Below the pieces are notes generated by a model, which made no database searches, was not told where the DNA came from, and saw only the letters and a list, made by a program, of their open reading frames with translations. Positions 10,345 to 19,818 of a stretch of DNA of 25,117 nucleotides are shown piece after piece. Origin of the DNA: Larix sibirica (Eukaryota; Streptophyta; Pinopsida; Pinales; Pinaceae); the NCBI GenBank assembly GCA_004151065.3, contig NWUY0304710591.1, positions 1 through 25,117 on the forward strand, read 5' to 3'. Position numbers and translations under genes: made by a program. Each line of letters begins with the position of its first letter. The first letter of the stretch is position 1.

Positions 10345-12380
10345 GACCAAACCTCCAAAAATAAAACTTCTATTTATCGGGGTCTCGAACTCGCATTTTG
10401 ATATAGCAAAATGACTCCGTGCCTGCCTTTCTGGTATAACCCTTCCTTCCCATCCAACCAATACGGGGGGGGGTGTTCCTTTCCTGTGGCACTTCCATTT
10501 ATAAGGCTGATATTCATAAAGCAATAAGTGTTATCAAATAAAGCATCTCCTGGCAATGCCGGCTGTCTAAATGAATCACAAGTCTCTGGGGTGTTAGCCC
10601 GGCCCGAAAAGAAATAGTGCTGCAACCACTAACTAAGCATCCCTGCCTGAAGCAGGTGTATAATAATTAAGTTGGTTGAGTCAACCCAGTTGGTAAAGAG
10701 CAAAGGTGAGGAGGCACGGAGTGGTAAACATAAATGAAGGCAAAGTAGGGTAAAGTTAATAATATAATGCTGTGCCCACCCACGTAATTGCTCAATCAAG
10801 TTCGTGAATCTAAAAGTTAAGGTCAGTTAGCAAGTATTGAGAATACGCCCAGGTTGTGAGGTTGGTTGCTGTAGGTTCAACTTCCATTTATCCTTCCGCT
10901 AAAAAGGTAATACTCAAGGTGTTTAAGTGCTGCGTACCCAACGTATAATCACGTAAGTAAGGGTTAAACACAAAAGGTTTTATAGGTCGTCGTACTTTAG
11001 TAACCCTGTAAGCTAAACTAAAGTAAATAGCAAGGCTGGTAAGTAGTGTCCCAACCATTCACCAATCTACCCAAGGAAGCTCGTGAATGCTCTACTCTGA
11101 GTTTAAGACGCAAGGGTTGATAGCATGGACATGAAGTAAAACAAGTTTATGGCTGGATTCTAATTATGAGATAATCTGAGAAAATAAATGAATAATATAT
11201 TATATAAATCTCATTCTTTCTTTGTCATTCGGAGTAGGGGCTAGCTCGATTATTTTCCTCTTTAAGGACATAAATAAAGCGGAATAAGCTTTAGGTATAA
11301 CGTATTTGTTGCTAGGGAGGGGGCTCAATTACTTCTATGCGAAGTTGGTCACCGGAGTACTGCCCTTCGACTGGGAAGTTCAATTAGGGAGATAATGAAA
11401 TCCATTGTTCGTGCTGGCAGAAAGAGTATCGCTCCTGATGGAATCCCTTCCTGTTATATATGTGTAATTACACACACAAAAAGAAACAAAAATAGACTTC
11501 TGTCCTCAGTAACGCTCATCAATCACTAAAATAATGAGCCCGCTTTTACCCTTACTTAGCTTTATTTATGTAACCTCTTTCCCACCCCACCTATTCTGCT
11601 TACGGAAGCGGAAGTGGAGAACCCACATCTTCCGCTATCTAAGAGTATACTCCCTTATTTGATCTTATTTATCCCTGCCAGACCCAATGTTGTATTATGC
11701 GAAGCCCGGGCCCTAACCTTACTAATGGGAAGTTTTTCCCATACTTACCTAACTTAGAAAGAAAGAAACCGAATACGTACCTTCCTTTTTATACCTAAAA
11801 GTAGGGCTTTGCCTTCTATTTTTATAAATGTTGGCTAACTGGGTAGATATGGGATAATCAGTTTACATCGCCTACAGGGGATGGCGCTTGTAGGCTCTTT
11901 CCCTTTATTATCCCTTTAAGGTAGTATAAAAACCATTGAAGCAACAAATGGGGAAACTAAGTTCCTAATGGATAGATTTATTAATTGAATCTGGGCTATT
12001 GGTAGAGAAGGCGTAGCCAATACCACCAGATAGATTCATTGTTAAAGTACTATGAATCGTTGTACTTCCCTTTCTAAATATCTTTCACTTCAATTGGGAA
12101 AAGAGCAGAAAAAATAGAATTCTGGTTCTTTTTCTGGCCTTACTATTTTGGCTTTACTTACTGTATAGTTCACTGTCAAGTTGGGATATTTAATTGGTCA
12201 GGGCGGGGACTAGCTACTCCTTTCCAACCCAAACCACCCCGGGGCCCGTGTTACTGGCTTTCATCCTCCAGATTGACCAAAAAACAGACCCGTTCAGCAG
12301 TTTTAATTAGTTAGCCTCGTTCAAGTTATTTCCTCCATATGGTTAGGTATATCCTTACCATTTATTTCCTTATTGTAAGG
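10345..12380. other. Unassigned intergenic DNA
   Basis: No gene is recognised. Notable small features are a run of nine G at about 10466-10474, the 14-mer at 10594-10607 that is the reverse complement of 452-465, and a perfect 14-bp palindrome TGTGTAATTACACA at 11461-11474. One plus-strand frame stays open for 83 codons (11278-11529) without an early ATG. Its translation is not familiar and the length is within chance. Confidence 0.5.
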
Positions 12381-12381
12381 G

Positions 12382-12729
12382 CTATTTTTTCTTTATTTTA
12401 TTTTGGTTGCTCAAATCACTTCTAGTTAATATTGTGTCTTGATTGCTATAATTGGGAACACAAACTAGATCATAATCCCCTTCGTTCCACCCCTGCCAAC
12501 ACTGTTTCGGGGGCTCCGAACCCCCTTTACCTAGAAGGAAAATACTTGCACGGATTGATTTACAAAGAGGAACACCAAGGGCTGGTCGAAAGCGTTGGGC
12601 AATAAGATAATATAACTTGTGCCTAGCTTCGCATGGGCTGGCAAAAGAAAGAGGGCTCGCTTGCCAACTTGCTAGAACGTGTGTGGATATATGAAACAAC
12701 CTCAAGAAGAGGAAAAGGGCTAGAGTCAT
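12382..12729 (-). CDS. Hypothetical 115-codon open reading frame
   Basis: This is the longest open frame outside the compositional repeats. It begins MTLALFLFLRLFHIS, giving a hydrophobic first 20 residues, and continues as a mixed Ser/Pro/Gln-containing sequence ending in a Lys-rich tail. No motif or family is recognised. With stop codons at roughly 6% of triplets, a few frames of this length are expected in 50 kb of two-strand sequence, so existence of a gene is not supported by length. GGGGG at 12509-12513 and CCCCC at 12521-12525 inside it could form a stem. A short hydrophobic-start chimeric orf, as seen in plant mitochondria, remains possible. Confidence 0.15.
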   Translation of the reverse strand: MTLALFLFLRLFHISTHVLASWQASPLSFASPCEARHKLYYLIAQRFRPALGVPLCKSIRASIFLLGKGGSEPPKQCWQGWNEGDYDLVCVPNYSNQDTILTRSDLSNQNKIKKK

Positions 12730-12990
12730 TCAGGTAAGGAAGGTAAAGACACTCAGGGAGACGGGGGCTATGTGCTACAAACGATTAGGTGCTACGAACA
12801 ATGAGGTAATACGCAGAGAAGATACCAAGAAGTGCTACATACAATGATTTTACCTGTTGAGGTTCATACGCCAAGAGTATTCAGGGAGGGCCCCTTTAAG
12901 AGAAGGGGCTAGGGCCAAAAGCCAGGGAGAGGTGCCAGATAGAGCCATTCAGGTAAGGAAGGTTTAGCCATTAGCCAGAAGTAATAAGCC
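12721..12990. repeat. Cluster of short direct repeats
   Basis: A 24-nt sequence containing CATTCAGGTAAGGAAGGT occurs at 12721-12744 and 12940-12963 with one mismatch. Between them, a 17-nt unit starting GTGCTAC occurs three times, at 12772-12788, 12789-12805 (directly abutting) and 12832-12848. The 12960-12985 stretch (TTAGCCATTAGCCAGAAG) also resembles family A wording. Confidence 0.7.
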
Positions 12991-13430
12991 AAACCCACCA
13001 AGAAATAACCATGGGCCGAGTCATTCCAAAAAGATGCTGATCACACATCGCGTTATATACTATTTATTGAGTAGCATCATAGTTCAATAAAGCTTGAGGA
13101 GCTGGAGGAGGAGCAGAGGACAATCAATTTTGAAGAGCGGGATGTACAAGCAACCTGTATAAATTTGATTTATTGCCTCTTTTGAGAGGAGCGGTGGGGC
13201 AGGTTCCAAAGACGGAAAGTCAACAGACATGTGGAAAGGAAAGGGGCGGGATAACCAGGAGGGAGCCAATGAATAGAAGTTGAACCTACGATATACTTAC
13301 TTACTTACGTTGATATGCAATTAGAGGAACAAAGCATGGATGGGTGATTAGGTGCCAAACTAATGCATGATTTATTTATTTGATTGGATCCAACTTGATG
13401 GAGGAGTTGTAGGGCGGGATAGACAAATCA
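12990..13430. other. Unassigned intergenic DNA with one dispersed 32-nt repeat
   Basis: Positions 13078-13109 match 22939-22970 in the same orientation at 28 of 32 bases; both end in TTGAGGAGCTGGAGGA. Nothing else is recognised. A 61-codon minus-strand frame (13084-13269) is of chance length. Confidence 0.6.
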
Positions 13431-13733
13431 TTGGTAATGCTATATCTGTTGGTTGCTCGAATTTTTTATAGTTGCCTTTTTTATTTCTTGATTGCTAGAT
13501 TGATCACACAAACACCTTGGGTCAAATCACACACTCACTGCCCCCTTTGTGCACAAGCACTTGAACAGGGGACATCCGGGAGGGTGAACACAAGGCTTTA
13601 CGATATTATTTATGTATGTGCCCTTCTTTACTTTTTTATATTACTTTATATTGGCATTACCAACAGAAGGAAAGGAACTTTCTATATAAATTTAGGTAAA
13701 TACAACCCTCCTTCCTATCTATCGACCCTATAA
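13431..13733 (+). CDS. Hypothetical small protein with two membrane segments
   Basis: The 100-codon frame predicts two hydrophobic helices: residues about 4-25 (YLLVARIFYSCLFYFLIARL) and about 58-77 (IIYVCALLYFFILLYIGI). They are joined by a polar loop with a CPLC motif near residues 37-40, and a basic stretch NRRKG follows the second helix. The C-terminal codons run into a family B repeat copy. Two-helix small proteins are common among unassigned mitochondrial orfs, but I recognise no family and the length alone is near chance. It is reported as a weak candidate. Confidence 0.2.
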   Translation: MVMLYLLVARIFYSCLFYFLIARLITQTPWVKSHTHCPLCAQALEQGTSGRVNTRLYDIIYVCALLYFFILLYIGITNRRKGTFYINLGKYNPPSYLSTL

Positions 13734-13860
13734 CCTCGAACCTCGAACTATACCTCGACCTCCTCACTTATTGCTACGGAACACAAAGTTCCTACCTCAA
13801 CATGGATGGATAGAATTCTTGATTTAATGACACCTTTATCCCTCGCCTTATGATAATTTT
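13715..13860 (+). repeat. Dispersed diverged repeat, family B (copy 3)
   Basis: Anchors shared with the copies at 3065 and 6190 appear in the same order: CCTCACTTA, then CTACGGAACACAAAGTTCCTACCTC, and later ATGACACCT near 13830. It is more diverged and shorter than the other two. The upstream side carries extra ACCTCGA repeats (13731-13760). Confidence 0.45.
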
Positions 13861-13864
13861 TCTG

Positions 13865-14780
13865 GGTACAACGTATTAACTTATTGAGCCTTAGACATTA
13901 CTTACTTGATCTTAGAAGCAGTACCAGATGCAGAGATGTTTAACCTTACCCTTATCTTACTGCACCACACATATCACTTCTGGGTACCACCCACGTCTCT
14001 ATCACCTCTTTGTCCGGCCGAGCCAATATGTACAATTAAATCAAATTAGAATAACCTACTGCAAGGAAGAAACCTGCCCTGACCAGAGACCGTACCTTAC
14101 AAGACCTCACCGTCGTATCTGCTCTGATTATGACTTAAAATGGTAGGATTTTCTATTCATGTGGTGTACCTTGGAAACGGGTGTGAGTGCTAAGGAGATC
14201 CACACCTATCTACCTATTTTAGACAAGGTAAACATGTAGATGCAATAGTTTGGTTAAGCTTCCTCAATTGGAAACTTCCGGAAATGGTCTTATGACTAGA
14301 GATAGTCTTATTTTATTGCCCCAATGCAGCAAGCCGGGGGGTTTCTTCATTCTCCCAGCAGCTAAAAAGCAAGCTCAAGAAGCGAGCTTCCCGTCCATCC
14401 AGCTCAAGCCCCTGCCCCTCCCGAAATACTACTCTTGGCGTATGATCGATCCTCGAATGTTGAATCGACGTAAGTAAGGTCGTGCATTCGATGTAAGAAC
14501 TAATGTTCCGTTTCGGTAAGCTTTGTTGGAAAAGTCGTTCCCTCTCAATGCCCGCCATCCGATGCATTCTTTCCAGTACAGTAGGCCCTATATCATTAGG
14601 TCTTTGGAGAGACTCCTATAAGACCCTTAATTATATGTAATTAAATCGTGTTTTTCGATTCAAATTGAAGTACTAATAAATCCAGCTTCACTCTTTTAGA
14701 CTAGTTAAATACTCCTCATAGCATCCAGTGAACTACGGAGGAGAGGTTAAGAAGGCATAAATAAATGTTCTATTAGCAGA
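13865..14780. other. Unassigned intergenic DNA
   Basis: Three chance-length frames overlap here: 13928-14146 plus, 14250-14477 plus and 14313-14567 minus. None carries a known motif. The stretch 14320-14470 is less repetitive than its flanks and could be relic coding sequence, but neither strand gives a recognisable product. Confidence 0.45.
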
Positions 14781-14785
14781 TTATT

Positions 14786-16338
14786 TTGGAACTACATCTG
14801 CAGCCCAACCAAGTAGCCAAGCCCAGTGGAGTAGCGCAGTTGAGTAGCCCGCGGGAGAAGCGAAGGAAGCCCAGCCCAAGCAGTGCAAGCAACACCCAGT
14901 TTCACAAGCATTTCAATAAGCAGTTGAAGCATCAGAACGACCAGGAGCAAGCAGAATTTCCAGCCAAAGCATCACCATTAGTAGGAGCAGTAGTTCGAAC
15001 AGAAATTGACAGGGGCTCATAATTTATAGCTGAAGCATTCCTAGCAGTAGAAGCGGTTGAAGGAGCAGTTCCAACGGCATAAGTCGAGCCAGCAGCAAAA
15101 GGAAGACCAGGATCATAAGAACCAGCAAGCAGAGTAGCACCAGTTGGGATCATTCATTTCCAAGAGCAGCTGTTGAACCAACAGAATTCCCATAAGCAAA
15201 AGGCTTACCAGCAGAAGCAGCAGTTGAATCAACACAATGACCAGGAGAATTTCCATCATAAGGAGGGCTTCATCCCTGGCAGCACAAGGAGAAACATCAA
15301 TTTAATAAGAAGCCTTACTAGCATTACCAGTACCAGTTCCAGGATCATTACCAGGAGCACCAATTGAAACAGTTGGAAGAGCTTTATTCCTATTCCCAGT
15401 AGCGGCAGTAGAAGGATCATTCCAAGCAGCACCAGTCCTAGTATTACCAGCCCCATTAACATCCTAACCATCAGTAGCAGTTGAACCAGCTTCATTCCCA
15501 AGAACAAGCATTACCGGCAGTTGAAGGGGCAGCTGTATCAGAGTCATTTGAATAAGCAACAACAGCATTCTTCCAAGTATTATTACCAGCATAAGTTCCA
15601 AGAGCATCCCGAGCATCACCAGTAGTAGAGCCAACATCAGCTGAAGGATTCCCAGGATCATTACTAAGAGCATCAGTTGAACCGGCAGCATTTGAATCTG
15701 GAGCAGCGTAGCGAGCGACGTCCTTCTTAAGCTTAATAAAGGGTAGGCAAAACAGTTCCAGGGTAATTTCTTACTACCAGTATCAGTGGAACCGGGTCAA
15801 GAATTCCCTTCATTTAAAGAACGGTATTTCCATCAGCAATAGAACTGGATAATTTATTCCCAGCATAATAAATTGAACCTGGATAATTACAATAAGTCTC
15901 AGTTCCTGGATCATTTGAATAAGCAGTAGAAGGAGCCAGCCATATCAGCTTGTGAATCGGGATTTCCAGCCTCATTTGCCATAGCATTTCCATAAGCAGT
16001 TGAAGGAACAACATTCCCAGAAGCGGTTGAAGGAGCAGCCATATAAGCATTCCCGGCTTCCTCAGTTTCATTATAACAAGCAGAAGCAGAAGGAGGAACA
16101 GGCAAAGCAGCATAACCAAGAGCATAATTCCCCCGAGCTGTTGAACAACAGCAGTCCCAAGAGGAGCTTTTATAGCAACAGAACGATAAGCAAAAGTATT
16201 ATAAGTAGCACAAGCAGCACAACGGCCAGGATCATTTCCATCAGCAATTGAACCGGAGGTAGGCCCAGCATTAAAAGCAACATTCCCAGCAGCAGAACCG
16301 GCACTATTGATATCATTCCCAAATATGTATCTACGCAT
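14786..16338 (-). pseudogene. Family C coding-like repeat tract (main, ~1.5 kb), unknown protein
   Basis: Read on the minus strand, nearly the whole tract translates, through several frame changes, into one kind of sequence: Gly/Ala/Ser/Thr/Asn-rich with recurring NDPG, APSTA, GSTA, GSIADGN and YAGN words. Examples are GSIADGNDPG (~16260-16230), APSTAYSNDPGTETY (~15942-15898), VGSTTGDARDALGTYAGN (~15636-15583) and PFAYGNSVGSTAALGN (~15207-15160). Codons are overwhelmingly GCT, GGT, AAT, ACT and CCT. The other minus frames give Leu-rich shadows, and the plus frames are Gln- or Ser-rich shadows. The 174-codon frame 15814-16338 is one mosaic of this kind. Breaks include a frameshift near 16128, a return near 15942, and an in-frame TAG near 15473. 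I recognise no family. It is either a decayed repetitive protein gene or an expanded short DNA unit. Confidence 0.55.
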
Positions 16339-16339
16339 C

Positions 16340-17850
16340 GACTATGATTGGTTCACTTATTCCACGTCCCTATATATTTATGGGGACACTGCCACTGTGG
16401 TTCTTCGCTGTTGGTGGTTTCTCGGCTTGTTTCGCCCTCTCTGTCCTTACACACGATTGCGTGGATAAAAAGAAAAGAAATGCCTTTGTTGCCCGGTGGA
16501 CCAGCCCATATCAATAGAAGATTTTATCGTCCGGTGGACCACCTAACCTTCAACTATGATTTCATAAATTGAATCAATATAATATAATAAATCACTCCTA
16601 ATTGGTGACCACCTCACATACTTGGAATACGTGTACTGTGTGAAGCCTTTTGTAAGACTTTGTGGCCTGAGCGGTATCCCTTTCCTTACGCGCGGGGTAT
16701 TGGTTAACATGTGAGGCGGGCGTAAAGGGGATGCTGGCGTGTGAATTAGAGAATGGGTATGGAATGTATTAATGTGATAATATGATAATATTACTGGGTA
16801 ATCTGGGTCAGTCTTTTTTGTTAGCAACAGCAACGTATATAATAAAGCATTGGGGATTCTTCAGGGTAAGCGCGTAAGTCAATGCAGGTAATAATCCAAT
16901 TAGGTAGCGGGCGATCTCCAGCAGGCCAGGTGGTGTCTAAAGAATATAATATTCCAACCAATAAAGGAAGGCACCCAGAGATCTAACTCAAAAGGCGGAC
17001 ACCCGGTCCGCACCGGTGCATACTTTACTACATCCCAGCTACATACTAAGGTCTCGCATAGAACAAGGTATAGGAATATACATTTCGTGTTATGGTAAGC
17101 GAGGTAGGTAGCGATATATCTATATGTGAAGGGAGGCGGCAGATACGTCGATACGATGGGAGGACTTACTTCCTTTATCCTCTACAGTGTGATGGGGGCG
17201 CTCGTATGTAAACAACACGGCTCAGTGTCTTTAAGAACTGCCCCTTAGCAAAGTGAAATTATTCTTGCTTCCACACCCCCGAAGCGGGGGGGCCACCCAT
17301 AACCCTACTTACTTAGCATTCAAGTAATAAAGTAAAAGAGAAAAGGTCTTCTCAGCTGTATCACCCACGGTCTAGCTTCAAATTATCGCTACACATTCTA
17401 GGTAGGATCACGGGTTTAACCAGCCTCGTCCCACCCTGTCCCAACAACTAGTTAGTTTTTCTGTCGTCAATCAATTTCTAAATCAATCATCGGCGTGCTG
17501 GCAGTGTTCGCAATGGAAAGGCGGCTTAAGGCTCACTGTGTTGGTGGCACTGTCTGTGTAACAATGGAATTGCGGGGGGGTTATTAAATAAATGTAGGGG
17601 AGGCTTTAAGTGAAAAGCATAAGGTTCCACTGGGCCTGATGTCAATGGGCTTTCGGTTCACGTCCTTATATCTTGTTGTTCTGTCTCTTGTTCGAAGAGG
17701 TAAAATTGATCGGGTTTAGATCGAATAATCAATCGGGGCAGTTCAAAATCGAGAATGAATAATTGGGTGTTTCAATCTCGGTATAGAGTTGTGAAGAAGG
17801 CCTGTTCTTCTACTTATTCCTCTCGGCTATGGAAGTGGAGAAAAGTGTGC
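16340..17850. other. Unassigned intergenic DNA
   Basis: No gene is recognised. The stretch 17480-17860 lacks the repetitive wording of its neighbours. It contains a short plus-strand frame of about 35 codons (start near 17752, stop near 17858, rich in basic and aromatic residues) that I could not match. Chance-length frames at 16348-16572 (plus) and 16543-16833 (minus) show no motif. Confidence 0.45.
17276..17290. other. GC-rich hairpin
   Basis: CCCCCG at 17276-17281 pairs perfectly with CGGGGG at 17285-17290 around an AAG loop. No run of T follows on either side, so an intrinsic terminator is not indicated. Confidence 0.55.
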
Positions 17851-17855
17851 AAGAA

Positions 17856-17908
17856 GGTATAATACCTATCGGATAGAAAAAGGGATAATACCCCTATCAG
17901 ATAGAAAC
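17856..17908. repeat. Two-copy ~27-bp tandem duplication
   Basis: Unit 1 at 17856-17881 and unit 2 at 17882-17908 both read GG(T/G)ATAATACC, then CTATC(G/A)GATAGAAA. Each unit has CTATC next to GATAG, which can form a tight hairpin. The CTATC/GATAG pairing also appears in the tandem array at 1140-1220. Confidence 0.7.
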
Positions 17909-17909
17909 T

Positions 17910-18440
17910 TCCCAAATAAGTAAGAGGATTACCTCATTAATGTATAAATGCAATATTTTATTAATGTGGATGAGGTACACTTTACTATATTGAATTGGCT
18001 TACCCCGGCTAGCAAAGAAAGAATACCTTGTTTCACTAGAGTGAGTTTTCTATGGAGTATGTACGTAAGATATACGGGTTTACGCTTATTCCAAGGGTAG
18101 TTTACTATACTAGGCAAGTAATCTTATGGAAACACCTAGTAGTTTTTAAGGGAGATAGAACTACAAGCAGAGCGTAGTGTTGTTCGTTTATTTACAGACT
18201 TATCTTCTCGCTTCCTCATTTGACCTTTCCTTTTACAAATAAATACTTAGTTCGCGGAGTCAAAAGCATTATGATGATCGCGGGGAATAAAAGAAACTTT
18301 TATATGTAAAACACGGCTTAATACGAGTATTTTTATTAGGATTTAGAATAATACCGTAGCAGCTAAGTGATTACACCAATACTTGCTGAGCTTATTCAAC
18401 TTGTAGGTTCAATTCCCATTACTTCATTGATTCCATACCC
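17910..18440. other. Unassigned intergenic DNA
   Basis: No gene is recognised. The 62-codon minus-strand frame at 17929-18117 has no motif. GTAGGTTCAATTCCCAT near 18403-18420 resembles a tRNA T-arm, but no matching acceptor, D-arm or anticodon arm could be found upstream. Confidence 0.5.
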
Positions 18441-18703
18441 ATGCCAGTAGTTATTCACATCTTCTACTTATATCTTTCCTTTACCTGGAAGCTAAGGACT
18501 TTAATAGTCTCATTCCCATTAATCATAGTCATAGTACAATGGTTAACTAAAGCTGGAGTTACTATGCTCTTAGCTATGGGATTCAAGCTTAGATATGTAT
18601 AGCGTGTTTTTATTAATAAACCACATCATTAACTATGGTGAGTATAGAGCTTTGTTTTGATACTAATAGATTACGAGAATGTAATTACAGAATAAGCCAT
18701 AAC

Positions 18704-18733
18704 ATACTACTAATTTAGAGAAATTAGTAGTAT
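18704..18733. other. Perfect 13-bp hairpin
   Basis: ATACTACTAATTT at 18704-18716 is followed by the loop AGAG and then the exact complement AAATTAGTAGTAT at 18721-18733. No adjacent T-tract or gene end is evident. Confidence 0.75.
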
Positions 18734-19754
18734 TGATTCACTGATATCACAGTGGTCTGTATAGAGCTTCCACAGATGTAAACTTATACGCTTTAGATAG
18801 GCTACTACTTACTGGTTACATAGGCAGATTCCAAGCTATGACCTATGTGTAAAAAAAGCCCAAAGGATTCAAGTAAGCACATAACAAGGAGTTAGCTCAC
18901 TATTACTATACATAAAATATACAATCAAGCTTAACTCATATCCTATACAGTGTAAGATTGGACAATGTTGTGACTATGGAATTACCAATGATATGTAAAC
19001 AGTGAATCCCATATATGTTGTACTTATTACATATGCTAGCTTAGCTTAGAGACTAGTCAATGGTTCCAAGTATGGACACACTGTGATTAGAGTAAGCTTA
19101 GATAAGGTATAAGCTAGGAAAACCTTACATATAAGCAAGTAACTAAAAGCTAAGATAAGGTTATGTCATGCAATTGAATATGGTTAAGCTTTATTACATA
19201 TAAAGCTTTGTATAAAAGGTAACTAGCTATTACACTTTAATGGTTATGAGTACTATGAAGATTGAGCTTACACTACCTAATATGTGTTATTTCTCCATAC
19301 TACCATTCCAGTATGTACAATAGATAATATCCCTTATATAAGTAATTAATCTAAGCTTAATAAGCCGTAAGAGCAATTCCCTTATACCTCTTGTTTAGGA
19401 TCACCAGTTCACATTTGATTATGTTTATAGTTAATATTTTGAATAAGGGTGTTTACCTTATAAGTGACATGGAAGCTGATTCCATAGACAATGGGTACAG
19501 ATATGTTACTCTGTATGAAGACGGTGTTCTAAGGCTCGAGCAATATTCAATTACAGTTAGATCAGTGTTTGAATCATACATATACAATATCCATACTAGT
19601 TCATAGTGATGCTATGTTTCCTATATAAAATACTACTAGTAACCCCATTATGGATGATGTTTGATTACCATTGACTTTATACTAGTAATCCATGTATCAG
19701 CTTCATAGGTTTCATCCTTTCTAAGTATGGAGCTTAGTGTAATTATTACATAAT

Positions 19755-19776
19755 TATTCTATATATATATAGAATA
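19755..19776. repeat. 22-bp perfect AT palindrome
   Basis: TATTCTATATATATATAGAATA reads identically on both strands, centred between 19765 and 19766. It lies about 50 bp upstream of the first recognisable helicase-like codons. Pure AT palindromes arise easily, so no function is assigned. Confidence 0.6.
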
Positions 19777-19818
19777 TAGAGCTAATAGTAGTAGCTTGTA
19801 CTTGTTCTTATTCAATAT

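Larger units (their letters stand above)
18440..19815. other. AT-rich island of distinct wording, no gene recognised
   Basis: This block is visibly more AT-rich than the rest of the window and is dominated by shuffled words such as AAGCTTA, CTATGG, TATAAGC, TTATACC and CATACTA. It has a perfect 13-bp hairpin at 18704-18733 and a 22-bp palindrome at 19755-19776. A 71-codon plus-strand frame (19391-19606) has no recognised motif. The island directly precedes the helicase relic. It may hold its unrecognised 5' part, but I see no Walker A motif here. Confidence 0.5.

Noticed and set aside
11278-11529. Uninterrupted 83-codon plus-strand frame including CEVGHRSTALRLGSSI
   Set aside because: No early start codon, no recognised family, and such open stretches are expected by chance in this window.
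12190-12225. tRNA-Asp-like string AATTGGTCAGGGC
   Set aside because: Only the D-arm region resembles a tRNA; no T-arm or acceptor stem at the right spacing.
15173-15367. Gln/Asn-rich prion-like protein on the plus strand (also 14786-15022 and 16000-16251)
   Set aside because: The Gln-rich reading comes from CAG/CAA steps in the complementary strand of family C and is not kept from unit to unit.
15256-15691. Leu-rich membrane proteins on the minus strand (15256-15507 and 15464-15691)
   Set aside because: They are out-of-frame shadows of the family C tract; the hydrophobicity comes from reading CTG/CTT steps of the repeat one base off.
18355-18430. tRNA with T-arm AGGTTCAATTCCC
   Set aside because: T-stem has a mismatch and the 3' acceptor strand has no complement upstream; no D-arm.
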